From Saxidomus purpurata (taxonomy: Eukaryota > Mollusca > Bivalvia > Venerida > Veneridae), in the NCBI GenBank assembly GCA_022818135.1, contig JAFMSR010000013.1, forward strand, positions 31,085,274 through 31,149,273: a stretch of DNA of 64,000 bases. Direction: 5' to 3'. Under the pieces are notes generated by a model, which was not told the DNA's origin, searched no databases, and saw only the letters and a program-made list of their open reading frames with translations. Position numbers and translations under genes: made by a program. Within the stretch, counting starts at the first letter, position 1; each line of letters opens with the position of its first letter. Of the stretch, positions 1 to 12,205 are shown one piece after another.

Positions 1-933
1 TATACATGTATTGCCAAATAATGCTACCTATCAATCAAATGTCTAAACTCTGAAGTAAACTTTTTGTGAAGGTTTATCAGCACAATGTCTCTGCCAAATT
101 AAATAACCAGTCAAGTGTCAAGTCTGTAGATTAATTCTTTAAAACTTAATCAGTTGTATGGATCAACAGCTGAAAATCTTTATCTTTTAAAATAGGTATC
201 TTTAATAACTAAATATGTCAGTTTACAGCACAAACTTTACATACAATATATTTTGTTTTCCAGTTAAAGTTACTGTAGTTGATTGAAACAATTAAACACT
301 TATTACCGTACACTGATTTCATTGTGTTTCTTTGTATTTTCAGATATTTAACATCACTGAAGCCTGGTGGACTAACAGTTAAAGTGCCAGTTGAAACAAA
401 GTTTTGACAAACAGAATATTTTTGAATTTTATTTGTCAAATTCAACAATATTATTATACTGTGTTTAATAGAAAGTGGTATGTGCATAAAAGATACATGC
501 CACTTTTCTAAGTATGCAGTAAACAACTTTAAAGAAAGCTCTCATTTAACTTGGGTCCTCAGATTATCAGTTTGACACTATTTTCCAGACTTGCTTTTTT
601 GCCATCAGGATCGCTCACTGTCTGTAGTACATCATCCATCTGTCCATCCATCATTTCCTTCAAACGACATAATTATCTGAAACTTAATGGTGATGAAATT
701 TGACAGGGATGTTCCTTAGGTGAAGCTCCAAGACTGGAACGTCTAGAGCTTAGATATTTTGCATGTAGCATTGTCTAAAGGGCCTCTACTAAGGGTGTTG
801 AAATCAACAATAGATCATACTGGACTGAGAAACTGTGTATAATAGAAAGTGGAATGCGCATAAAAGAAACTCTCTACTTTTCTAAGATTATCTTTTTAAC
901 ACCATATGTCACAAGGCATTTTCCCAACTTGCT
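1..933. other. no gene seen; degenerate repeat around 590-790
   Basis: No exon-like or protein-like segment was recognised. The stretch 590-790 (catccatctgtccatccatc, then a 'gatgaaatttgacaggga' phrase) reads like a decayed bivalve interspersed repeat with a Gly/Asp-poor, non-coding character. Confidence 0.4.
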
Positions 934-1296
934 TTTTATGCCCCCAAAGGTGGTCATATTAAAATCGCACAGTCCCTCTGTCTGTCAGTCCATGTGTCCG
1001 TCCTTACATTTACATGTCTAGGCTTCAACTTTGTCATGCATTGAAGGATTTTAAACACATCAAGACAATGTGTCGCATACAAGACCCACGTCCTTACCTC
1101 AATGTTGAGGTCACTTGTAGAGTTTAAAGGTAATTGAATCCTGTATATATGCACACATTCGTGTCCAGACTATAATTTTGTCATGCATGGAAGGATTTTA
1201 AAATCACATGGCACTGTGTTGAGCACATGGAGAGGACACAGACTGTGATAATTACCTTGTTTTGGCATTCGTCACTTACTAGGGACAGCTCTTGTT
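934..1296 (-). mobile_element. short AACAAGAG-type element, minus strand
   Basis: Read on the minus strand it begins AACAAGAGCTGTCCCT at 1296, contains one degenerate 'gtaaggacg...cctcaatg' unit and a cacagactgtgag-type segment, and ends in a CCTTTGGGGGCATAAAA terminus at 934. It is a truncated relative of the elements at 31688 and 45242. Confidence 0.6.
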
Positions 1297-1889
1297 AGAT
1301 ATATTCCTTCATTATAATAATGAGATTTATTAACTATAAAATTGGCCATTTTGTCCCAAAATGTTTGTTCTGAAAACGAGGTTGGGTGGTCTTTATAGCT
1401 GAACTTTACTTTAACCAATGGTAGCAATGGTTGCAAGGCACCAAACTTACCATCCTTGCATTGACTTCTTTCAAAAAATAGAAAATGACCCTGGTCCACT
1501 GCATGCGAAGGTCACTGTTTCTAAAACTTTGAATGAACCACTTGTTGGAAAGTCATCAAACTTGCTCTGTAGCATCCATCTACGGTCACATTTCAGGGGT
1601 AACCAGATTTGAACTGTTGTATGCAAAGCTCGCAGTGTAAAGTGTGTAAAGAAAATGTATTTGTGTTGAGGTAAGTTCTAAAAGCGGCAATGCAGAATAT
1701 AAAATTTAAATGAAACAAATATCTAGAAAACGAAAGACAATGTGTAAAATGTACTGTAGTCAGCACGAAGATGCTAACGTTTAAGGGCATGACTGAACAA
1801 GCAAGGGATATTTTACCCCAAAAGCCCACCCCACTCTCATACTATCTGCCCCAACCCCACCCCTCTATATAGTGTGTATATTTATTTAT
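1297..1889. other. no gene seen
   Basis: Open frames here are short and resemble nothing recognised. No repeat structure stands out. Confidence 0.35.
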
Positions 1890-4581
1890 CCCCCCGCCGA
1901 AGGCAAAGGGGATATTAGTAATGGTCTCCGTCCGTGTTTCCGTCCCAATTTTGTCCGGAGCATAATTCCAAAAGTACTTGAGGGATTTTCTTCAAACTTA
2001 ATACACTGACAGAGCACATTGGGAGGAAGTGCAGTGTTTAAGAACAATAACTCTACCTTGCCTACTTTTAGAGTTATTCCCCTTTATCAGATTTACTTTA
2101 AAAACTTTGTCCGAAGCATAACTCCAAAAGTACTTGAGGGATTTTCTTCAAACTTAATACACTGACATAGCACATTGGTAGGAAGTGCAGTGTGCAAGAA
2201 CAATAACTCTACCTTGTCCACTTTTAGAGTTATTCCCCTTTATTAGATTTACTTTAAAAGTTTTGTCCAGAGCATAACTCCAAAAGTACTTGAGGGATTT
2301 ACTTCAAACTTAATACACTGATAAAGCACATTGGTAGGAAGTGCAGTGTGCAAGAACAATAACTCTACCTTGCCTACTGTTAGAGTTATTCCCCTTTATC
2401 AGATTTACTTGTCCGAAGCATAACTCCAAAAGTACTTGAGGGATTTTCTTCAAACTTAATACACTGACATAGCACATTGGTAGAAAGTGCAGTGTGCAAG
2501 AACAATAACTCTACCTTGCCTACTTTTAGAGTTATTCCCCTTTATCAGATTTACTTTAAAAGTTTTGACCAGAGCATAACTCCAAAAGTACTCGAGGGAT
2601 TTACTTCAAACTTAATACACTGACAGAGCACATTGGGAGGAAGTGCAGTGTGCAAGAACAATAACTCTACCTTGCCTACTTTTAGAGTTATTCCCCTTTA
2701 TCAGATTTACTTGTCCGAAGCATAACTCCAAAAGTACTTGAGGGATTTTCTTCAAACTTAATACACTGACATAGCACATTGGTAGGAAGTGCAGTGTGCA
2801 AGAACAATAACTCTACCTTGCCTACTTTTAGAGTTATTCCCCTTTATCAGATTTACTTTAAAAGTTTTGACCAGAGCATAACTCCAAAAGTACTTGAGGG
2901 ATTTACTTCAAACTTAATACACTGACATAGCACATTGGTAGAAAGTACAGTGTGTAAGAACAATAACTCTACCTTGCCTACTTTTAGAGTTATTCCCCTT
3001 TATCAGATTTACTTTAGAAGTTTTGTCCAGAGCATAACTCCAAAAGTACTCGAGGGATTTTCTTTAAACTTAATACACTGATAAAGTACATTGGTAGGAA
3101 GTGCAGTGTGCAAGAACAATAACTCTTCCTTGCCTACTGTTAGAGTTATTCCCCTTTATCAGATTTACTTGTCCGAAGCATAACTCCAAAAGTACTTGAG
3201 GGATTTACTTCAAACTTAATACACTGACATAGCACATTGGTAGGAAGTGCAGTGTGCAAGAACAATAACTCTACCTTGCCTACTTTTAGAGTTATTCCCC
3301 TTTATCAGATTTACTTTTAAAGTTTTGTCCAGAGCATAACTCCAAAAGTACTTGAGGGATTTACTTCAAACTTAATACACTGATATAGCACATTTGTAGG
3401 AAGTGCAGTGTGCAAGAACAATAACTCTACCTTGCCTACTTTTAGAGTTATTCCCCTTTATCAGATTTACTTGTCCGAAGCATAACTCCAAAAGTACTTG
3501 AGGGATTTTCTTCAAACTTAATACACTGACATAGCACATTGGTAGAAAGTGCAGTGTGCAAGAACAATAACTCTACCTTGCCTACTTTTAGAGTTATTCC
3601 CCTTTATCAGATTTACTTTAAAAGTTTTGTCCAGAGCATAACTCCAAAAGTACTTGAGGGATTTACTTCAAACTTAATACACTGACATAGCACATTGGTA
3701 GAAAGTACAGTGTGTAAGAACAATAACTCTACCTTGCCTACTTTTAGAGTTATTCCCCTTTATCAGATTTACTTTAAAAGTTTTGTCCAGAGCATAACTC
3801 CAAAAGTACTTGAGGGATTTACTTCAAACTTAATACACTGATAAAGCACATTGGTAGAAAGTGCAGTGTGCAAGAACAATAACTCTACCTTGCCTACTTT
3901 TAGAGTTATTCCCCTTTATCAGATTTACTTGTCCGAAGCATAACTCCAAAATACTTGAGGGATTTTCTTCAAACTTAATACACTGACATAGCACATTGGT
4001 AGGAAGTACAATGAGCAAGAACAATAACTCTACCTTGCCTACTTTTAGAGTTATTCCCCTTTATCAGATTTACTTGTCCGAAGCATAACTCCAAAAGTAC
4101 TTGAGCGATTTTCTTCAAACTTAATACACTGACATAGCACATTGGTAGGAAGTGCAGTGTGTAAGAACAATAACTCTACCTTGCCTACTTTTAGAGTTAT
4201 TCCCCTTTATCAGATTTACTTGAAAAACAATTTCCGGAGCATAACTCCAAAAGTACTCGAGGGATTTTCTTCAAACTTAATACACTGACATAGCACATTG
4301 GTAGGAAGTGCAGTGTGCAAAAACAATAACTCTACCTTGCCTACTTTTAGTCAAATAGAAAAATATCATACCTATACTGATAATGAACATTAATATAATT
4401 TTGCAAACCTTCTCTTCATTGCCTTATTCTTTTTCCACTTACTTGAAAACTGTACTCAGCATGACCATAACTATACGGCTTTTTAAGGATTTCCTTTCAC
4501 CAAGTAAAATGTACGAAAGTACAACCTTCTGGTAACTTCTTCCCAGCGGGGGGATTAACCATGTGTAACATGGCTCTTGTT
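1890..4581 (-). mobile_element. pearl/HINE-like element carrying a long tandem array
   Basis: Read on the minus strand the element begins AACAAGAGCCATGTTACACA at 4581 with a small hairpin (CCATGT..ACATGG), continues through a GGGGG-containing segment, then the tandem array, and ends at 1890 in a stretch rich in ccgtccg and a CCCCTTTGCCTTCGGCGGGG hairpin. The organisation of hairpin terminus, core array and G/C-rich terminus matches pearl elements described from oysters and now grouped with Helentron-derived HINEs; that classification is inference. Confidence 0.65.
1950..4350. repeat. 16-unit tandem array of 146/156-bp monomers with higher-order period of 760 bp
   Basis: The phrase cataactccaaaagtac recurs at 1961, 2117, 2273, 2419, 2575, 2721, 2877, 3033, 3179, 3335, 3481, 3637, 3793, 3939, 4084 and 4240. 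Two monomer lengths alternate: 156 bp when the spacer reads actttaaaagttttgtccag and 146 bp when it reads acttgtccgaag. The spacing pattern 156,146,156,146,156 repeats, giving 2117 to 2877 to 3637 as exact 760-bp steps. Shared private variants confirm it. Confidence 0.95.
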
Positions 4582-4710
4582 ACTATTGTAAACAGGATCT
4601 ACGAAAATTGTATGCCGGTATCAATGTAATGAATGACTGTAAAGCGGTAAACTTCTATGTATAGTACGTATATGTTATTAGGATGACTACAGTGTTGATT
4701 GCAATGCTGT

Positions 4711-4820
4711 CTGTACCTTCTCATATGACACCATGCAGTACTGTTTTTTCCAGGAAGCGGACTCGAGTGACTCGTTCTTCACAATCGAGCTTAAATGAAT
4801 TGGTGTAAACTATAAACTAA
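4711..4820 (+). repeat. SINE 3' tail fragment
   Basis: Contains ccaggaagcggactcgag, then ttcttcacaatcgag and gtgtaaact. The same tail occurs inverted at 10595-10715 and, diverged, at the 3' end of the SINE at 56835. Confidence 0.6.
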
Positions 4821-5880
4821 ACAAGACAAATTTTGATGCAAAGCATCAAAGGCGCTGCGCATGTTTTTGAAACATGATTTAAAGGAATCAGAGTCATTTT
4901 AGAATATCAGTAAACAACCTATCAACGGGAAAAACCACATACATTATGTTATATGTAATTGTTATCATAATAAGTAAAAAACCACATTTACTACAGTTTA
5001 ACCAAAAAATAAACGAATCATAAAACAACCTTCCGTATAATAGTACGATGACGCCCACTAAACAAGGCTACAGCTCGTGGTCAGTAGACGCTTTTCGACG
5101 CAAAAAGAAACCCACGTGATTAATTTTGTCTTTACTATTGGTCAGTTGTTAGCGATGCTTTACATAACTTTCATTGAGACCCCATGTATCGCATAGTTAG
5201 GTGAACGGTCTTATTTATAATGCCTACATTTTACTTTAGTATGTAGTAATTAAAATGGGTTTTCATTAATTATTCACGTTGACAACATATGCATTTAAAC
5301 CTCAAAATGTTTAGAGATAGCAAAACAACTATCGATTCGTTTTTTTCTGAACGTTGATTAATCTGGCCGTAGGGTCCGTAAACAAAGCAATAAAAAAACC
5401 GTAACCTTCAAGTTTGTGGAAAAGTTATTAAATATCCTATGAGTATGTCAAACGTTTTGAATTAACGGTCGAAGACGTATGCATCTGGTATAGTATTGTT
5501 TGTAATCAGTTAATACTATTTATTTATTCATTATAGGGAGTTTGTTCAAACATAATACATAGTTTTTATTACAATAATAATGTTGGCTGCTCCCTATTCG
5601 ATTATGCAACCCCATGGTACAAAATTAAAACCTATTCAATACTGGCACTGTGCTTCCGCACAGCGCCAATAAGAAACACATACACCCGTTATTCGGTCAA
5701 CCCTCAAATATCGTACGGAATTCGCTTACTTTATAAATAAAATAATTATCCGCTTATCACATAAATACCTCTGCAAATTATGGTAAACGGTTGGATTTTT
5801 TCACATTTTTCAAGTACAAATTACGGAAATAAAAATACATTAACCAAAAATCACAACAATTTCCATGTGACTGATATAAA
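4821..5880. other. no gene seen
   Basis: AT-rich, with a small palindrome ctgtgcttccgcacag near 5650. No coding or repeat signal could be supported. Confidence 0.35.
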
Positions 5881-5889
5881 CTAGTATCA

Positions 5890-6200
5890 TTGTGATGGAG
5901 ACTGTTTCCAAATATCTCCCGACTGACCCTAGGATTTTACACAGGATGCACTCGATGCCAAGGCTTCTTACAGGAGCAGGTTGATGAGACAGTTGCATAT
6001 AAGGGTAGCTGCCCCTATCTCTTACGAATAGACACGTGCCCGGCGTAGCAAGATGCATTATGAGACTACCCCTGGGTTTGTAACCAGTTCGTCTGTAGAC
6101 GCTGAAAGCGTTTCGATAGCCCCGGTCGGCATTGGGACCGTCCAGATCGGTAGTTCAGAGCGATAACTACGCGACCACAGAACGATCGACCCTTGTTTCC
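5890..6200 (-). repeat. SINE-like interspersed repeat
   Basis: On the minus strand the segment starts with a tRNA-like phrase (tagttatcgctctgaactac, then ggtcccaatgccgacc), followed by a body with ctggttacaaacccagg and cgggcacgtgtctattcg. It is markedly GC-richer than its surroundings. The box A/B correspondence is imperfect. Confidence 0.4.
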
Positions 6201-7639
6201 AAATATATATGAAACTGTAACTAAAAATAAGCAGTTACCACACTAATGCTCTGCAAATTATGGCGATGATAGCTATTTTTTCAAGAATGGTCTACGGAAT
6301 TCAAACGTTATAAATGCAAGATTTTTCATCATTGAAAATAAAATGGATTAAAATGTAATTGAACAAACAAATCTAACTAAGAAGTTGTTTGACAACATGC
6401 TATAAAAGCACCATTTACTGTCCGAAATCAATTATTTTTGTGTTTATCAATTTGAGACATCAGTGATTGAGAAAGTTTAACATTTTGCCAGAAAAAAACT
6501 GACTGCTAACAATGTCCTTTTTTAGGTAAAATACTAAGCTGGATAAAAAAAATTTGAATTGCCGTTCTAAGCCCGCAGAATGATGACGCCCCGCGTCGGA
6601 CCACCTCCCCACCACAGCCTGCCTGTTCCCGTCGACATATTATAGAAAAAATGGCCCATTTTCTGTAAAATAACGACTCTCCGTTGTATAAAAGTGACGC
6701 AATTTCTAAACATACTCTGAGTACGGCTACTATAGTAACTGCCATATCTACAACAGAGAGAAAACTCATTATAATGAAGTAACGAACAGAAACATCGACA
6801 GTTCCAATCTCAAAACTGTAACAGTTGTAAATGAATAATAAATACTGAATTTTAACTTCTGTCTACCTATTTTGGTAGCTGCTATTTAACAATGATTATT
6901 GTACATTTTGTAATAAAACACGCATTTATTGGTATTTATCACCGCTTTGTCCGTCCGTCCATCACACCTTTGCTCGAAGAATTACTCCAGGAATTTCAAC
7001 TTGAAACACAGATATATAGAGGAAGTAGAGAGAGTAAAACTAGCATATTTGTTTTGGCAGTACAAATGTATCGTCTGTCCGCCGGTCTGTAATTTTTTTT
7101 AAGTCTATCTTTCGCTTTTCTTGGTTTCATCTCAAACCCTGTCACTGATAGCGATTCCGTTCAAAGTATACATTTACCCGTACAAAGCACGGTTGCACAA
7201 CTTTCCCCGATGACCAAGATTTCTGTAAGTGTTTGGACTGTGACGAAACTGTTAAAGATATACAAGGCAGAACAATTCGAGCAGATGCTACCTGACGGAC
7301 GGACGGGAGCAAGCAAATATGAGGGTTTAATTTATTGTTTGTTATGAGTTTAACGCCCGTTTTTAAACAATGTTTCAGTCATATACAGACAGACAGTTTG
7401 TTTAACCATCGTTCATGGGTTTCTTACCAGTATCAGAACCCCTTTATCACATTTAAATGCCATATAGTCGAGGTCCCCGTTCATTATTTAAAGTTGTACA
7501 CCACGAAAATTCGGCTTGGCGCATTCGAGGATTATGACCGGAACTTCATTTCTTTCTTTAATTTACTTTCTTACAGCGGAAATGATATTTGTGCCATTAA
7601 ACTTATTACTATTGGTTAGGCTATCTCTGGATGTATCTA
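6201..7639. other. no gene seen; repeat debris near 6940-7320
   Basis: Phrases gtccgtccgtccatcac near 6950 and gacggacggacggg near 7294 are typical end pieces of bivalve array elements, in opposite orientations. Nothing coding was recognised. Confidence 0.35.
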
Positions 7640-8112
7640 ATTAGTTCACATCGTATATTTTCAAAGTAGCACACTGGTAATTCATATACAGACACTGTTG
7701 GCTGATTTGGGTAAACTACAAAATAGAACCGACAGCCTGCCGTGACCGACAGCAAGCTTTTCAAATTTGGAAAGAGATAGAAGTCGCATGGTGCCATGTC
7801 TGGGGAATAAGGGGGATGTGGTAACACTAACTCTCTCCGACTTCAAAAATGTTGCTATGTCACAATCCCATTTTACTGGTACCTGCAGTGCTATTCCTTC
7901 ACCAGAGAAGAATATGGAATACAATACCTTGGATGATTTTTGGCCTTTTATTTTGTTTGATGGACCCATATTTTGTTTCCAACTTTTCGGAAAAAAGTGT
8001 GCACATGTTTCACCATCAGAATTGCTTCGTCATATTTTGGAAACATCTTCTGCGGTTTCAACGCCCGACCCTTTTTGGTCGTCTGTCAATAGGTGGGGCA
8101 CCCACTTTCAAG
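7640..8112 (-). pseudogene. mariner transposase pseudogene
   Basis: Three frames on the minus strand spell a mariner transposase in order: WVPHLLTDDQK near 8108, then KYDEAILMVKHVHTFF and KIWVHQTK after a shift, then VLYSIFFSGEGIALQVPV, then FLKSERVSV, then PHPPYSPDMAPCDFYLF at about 7810-7760, and a tail resembling the CIE..YFE end. Stops and frameshifts separate them. The segment that should hold the second catalytic Asp (the DNAPAH motif) is deleted between QVPV and FLKSE, and the N-terminal half is absent. It is inactive. No TIRs were identified. Confidence 0.88.
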
Positions 8113-8565
8113 ATTTTCTTTAGAATAAAATGAACTGTTGATAGTGAAACACACTATGTAACGTCATTTTGAAGACTTTATTATTTTTGACACGATTTTC
8201 GACCGACCTGATTTTGCTGCATTTCCTTTTCTATTTCTAGTAGCATAGAAAATAACTTTGGGCATGACACTCCGTGTCTGAAATCAATGATCAGCCAATG
8301 TACCATTGTGCAGAAATTTGATACAGGTGCATGTATTCAGATGTATCACAATAGATGTAGAAGTTTGAGAAATGCTTATATAATGAGTTAATTTTAATTG
8401 CCGCATGGCTAACAAGTAACAACTGCTTAAATTTATCAATCTTCGTTGAATTGCAATAGTGTTTAATAATGAGTGCCGGGTAAACAACGTTGCATAGTAC
8501 CATTACCGCGTTTGTTAGAAATGATACCCTGTTGGAGTTACTTCCCTTTCTTTGACGAAATTAAG

Positions 8566-8850
8566 GCCCTGTTCTCTCTTAGCGCACTTTTTGAAAATGT
8601 TAGTTTAGATGTATCAGACAAGGTAAAGCTTTTTAATTCCATAGTACTTCCAATACTAAGTTCTGGATATGAGATATGGGGTTTTCATAAAGCACCGGAC
8701 ATTGAACGTGTATATTTGAAGTTCTTAAGCAAGTTCTTGGTGTTGAGCAACAAACATGCAACAGTGTAGTGTATGGCGAATTTGATGTACTTCCTTTGTA
8801 TGTATTGCGAAAAGTAAGAGTTATAAAGCGATTGTACATATATGCATTGT
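8566..8850 (+). pseudogene. LINE ORF2 C-terminal fragment (CR1/L2-like)
   Basis: The frame LFNSIVLPILSSGYEIWGF..IERVYLKF, followed after a frameshift by VLGVEQQTCNSVVYGEF and PLYVLRKVR, matches the region after the palm domain of CR1/L2-type reverse transcriptases. It is a broken fragment without 5' part. Confidence 0.7.
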
Positions 8851-9194
8851 GAATGCAGTGCATCATTTTCAATTACATTTAGGAAAAAGGCTTTCTTGGA
8901 ACGTTTTTCTTTTGTAAGGATGCACCGTATAAAAAGGGGGAAATATATACGTTAACATCGTTTCAAAGTAAATAGAACTTTGATAATTGGAATTAGTGTC
9001 AAAAGTGGTACTCGTCATAATATACTTTGTACAAATTCTACTGTTTCTTTCAATATTTCTATGCTGTGGAACAATGAAATCTTAACAACACAATTCGATG
9101 ATTTTCACTCTTAATACAAGTTGAATATTTGTCTACCTGGAATTTGGTTTGTAAACTTACAAAACGATTTTTGGTAGATTTCTAACATCTGATA

Positions 9195-9975
9195 TCCACT
9201 GCTGCACAAACTGATCGCCCAAGGCCTTAGATATTACACATGTCAAGTTATCTGTCCTCCAGAAAGCAACAAATCAACTTGAATAAACAATATTGTAAGT
9301 TCATGTGCTAATATAGAAAAGGGTGTTCCACAGGTCTCAATATTAGAACCTCTCCTGTTTAATATATTTATAGACGACATTTTTTACTTCATAAAGAAAA
9401 GCAATCTCTATAATTATGCTGATGATAATACTCTCTCTTTCTGTTCCACAAATGCAAACCCTGCAATCTGAAAGTGAGATTCTTTTACATTGGTTTCAAA
9501 TCAGCTGTATGCAAGCTAACCCGTATAAGTTCCAGGCAATTGCAGTAGGTAAAGACCCATGAAAAACCTCCACAATTCAATATTGGTAATGCGGTAATTA
9601 AATGTGACGAAGAGGTGAAATTGCCAGGTATTGACATCGATTTTAATTTAAAATTTGATAAACATACAATATTTGTTCCAAGGCAGCTATACAACTTATT
9701 GTTAACCTATTTCATTTCCCAAAGTCTTTACCTATCCTTTTTAAAATACAACACTTTCATACATGTACTCTCAAATCTTAATTTTTGTGCACTCTCTTGG
9801 CACTTTTGTTCATTACAAAATACAGAGGAAAATGAGAAAATTTAAGAACGAGCACTGAGATATGTTTATGAAGATTATAACAGTTCATATGAAGAATTAT
9901 TAAATAAAGCAAAGCTACCATCTTTACATGTAAGAAGAATGAGAATATGCTCTATTTTTCTAGGCATAACGTAAA
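9195..9975 (+). pseudogene. LINE reverse transcriptase fragment
   Basis: Pieces in order: YLSSRKQQINLN (about 9250), KGVPQVSILEPLLFNIFIDD (9318 on), then NYADDNTLSFCS with the catalytic YADD box (about 9413), VKLPGIDIDFNLKFDKH (9617 on) and ALRYVYEDYNSSYEELLNKA with a following LPSLHVRRMR (9853 on). Frameshifts and stops interrupt it. The usual GVPQGS has become GVPQVS. It is probably non-LTR, CR1/Jockey-like. Confidence 0.85.
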
Positions 9976-10594
9976 CAACACCAGACGTTGTCCCGCGCAT
10001 TGTTGAGCGTCGTTTCGTTTTTATTTTTGTGACTTTTTTATTCTAGAAAAGTGTTATTCTAGGAATATGTTGGTGCCCACACCCTAACACCACCCGCCTC
10101 GGAATTCTGCAAATGTTTTAATACAAAAAACGTTGAACGTTTAACTATATACACGTATTTATGAACCTGCAGAGCATGAAGATTTTCATTCCACCCTGCC
10201 ACAATAGGTAATTCGCATGTTCCTACAAATGTTGAAGAAAACACATTACAGTTGTTTGTTTTTAGACGTTGTGCACTTGAAATTCGTGCTGGCCAACCAT
10301 CCCACAAAATGAATTAATTTTATCCTTTTGTTATATGTTCTACACATAGACCTATCACTTAAAATCTATAAACATCAGCATTAAGTTAAAACAAAGACGG
10401 GGCACCTATCCTCAGTCTAATCAATAGTGCCATATTTGTTTCTGTAGATCTAGTACCAGCGGTTATAGACGTAACCAAAATTGCCATGATTTTGTCGTTG
10501 CTGCTCTGTCTTTATGACATGGAGGATAATTGTTGGTTTCGGAAAGGGATATTTTCACGAGTGACGCAGCTACGGGTGAAAATAACTACTATTC
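9976..10594. other. no gene seen
   Basis: Non-coding, AT-rich, no recognised motif. Confidence 0.35.
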
Positions 10595-10715
10595 AGTTTA
10601 TACTAATTTATTTTAGCTCAATTGTGAAGAAAGCTTGTACCTTATCGAGTCACTCTCGAGTCCGCTTCCTGGACGGACCAGTACTGACCAATGTCATGTG
10701 AGAAGGTCTTTCGGT
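10595..10715 (-). repeat. SINE 3' tail fragment, inverted copy
   Basis: Its reverse complement reads ccttctcacatgacattgg, then tccaggaagcggactcgaga, then ttcttcacaattgagc and agtataaact. This is a clear homologue of 4711-4820 in the opposite orientation. Confidence 0.6.
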
Positions 10716-11429
10716 GTTTAACATATGAAATTATCGTGATATTCCATAGAAACCAATATTTTTTCTGCTTATTTTATGTCTTAAACTCTACTTATTTGAG
10801 TTAGAAGAAAATGTAGAAAATTGCTAGAAACGTCTTCGAGTAGCATAGTAAGTTAACATGATGTTTTTTAACAACGTTATCGTCGTGCAGTTCTGTCATT
10901 CATTACGTAGACAGATTCTGATAATTTTCACTTGGTGGACATGGAGTTTATTGGTATATAATCCACTGTTATATTTCGATCAACCAGCGAAAGACATTAA
11001 ATAAAACCCTATTACTGTATATTTTTTTTTATTTTCTCGCGCAAATAAATGTAAGAGCGGTGATTGCTATTGTTTAGAAGTTGACCCGTACCAAAACTAG
11101 GGACAGTAAATTCAGTTTTGCCATGACAGTAAGCATGCTATATAGTTTGACCTAACTACCGAATGTTTGGTAACCAAGAGAAGTCTTGCTAAAATATTCC
11201 TATTGGCATATCCCAAACACTTTCCGACCTCAGACATAAAGCTTCGGCATATCCATTGTCATCTAGCACTTGTTCCAAGGACCTGTACGAGGCATGTGTA
11301 TTTTACTACCCGTTGTATGCGTGACCAATCCAAAAATATGGCCACTGCCCTCTGCTGATTAATTCACAGAAATCCAAAGGTTCAAAACTTAGGATTTAAA
11401 CCATAGGACGAATGATGGAAAATAAGAAA
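10716..11429. other. no gene seen
   Basis: AT-rich, with no repeat or coding signal that could be supported. Confidence 0.35.
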
Positions 11430-12205
11430 AACAAGAGCTGCTGTCCCTCACAGGTGATACATGCACCCGAAAGAGGTGTCTCACAGTCTGTGTCCTCTAG
11501 ATGTGCTCAACATGTGTGCCATGTTATCATTAAAATTACCTTCAAACTCTTAAGTGTGACCTTGACCTTCGCGGTAGGGACCTGGGTCTTGCACGCGACA
11601 CATCGTCTTGATGTGCAGAGCATTTGTGCCAAGCTATTTTGAAATCCTCCAATGCATGACAAAGTTACAGTCCGGACACGAATGTGTGCTTCTATACAGG
11701 TTTCCATTAGCTTCAAACTCTTAAGTGTGACCTTGACCGTTAATGTAGAGATGTAGGTCTTGCACGCGACACATCATCTCGATGTGCTAGCATTTGTGCC
11801 AAGTTGTTTTAAAAGCCTTCAATGAATGACAAAGTTACAATCCAGACATCAGTTTGTGCATATAATTATAGAGGATTCCATTACTTCGATCTCCAAGTGT
11901 GACCTTAACCTTTAAGGTAGGGACGTGCGTCTCCTTCTCCATGACACCAAACATGTAAGGGCGGACACACAGACGGACGTTCTAACACATGGATACCTCT
12001 GTTGCTACTCAATTGTTCTCCCCATTGTTATTCTAGCCACGTAAGAGAAAACATAGCCACCTAGGAACTTACGGAATGAATGACATCAAAGTGTATTTAC
12101 TGTTACCTATTGTTTCTATAGCTACCCAAGTATCCAAATGTAATCACGGTAGAGCATACCGACATATGGTGCGATTTTAGTATGCCACCCTACAGGGCAT
12201 AAAAA
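11430..12205 (+). mobile_element. AACAAGAG-type array element, degenerate
   Basis: Begins AACAAGAGCTGCTGTCCCTC, carries two to three decayed copies of the unit containing gtgaccttgacc and acgcgacacatcg, then a gcggacacacagacggacg tract, and ends with tgcgattttagtatgccacc and an agggcataaaaa terminus. About 170 bp between the GGACG tract and the terminus (11990-12160) is not element-like and may be an insertion. Confidence 0.65.

Noticed and set aside
1950..4350. CRISPR-like regular array
   Set aside because: The whole 146/156-bp unit is conserved, with no unique spacers, in a eukaryotic setting; it is a satellite-type array.
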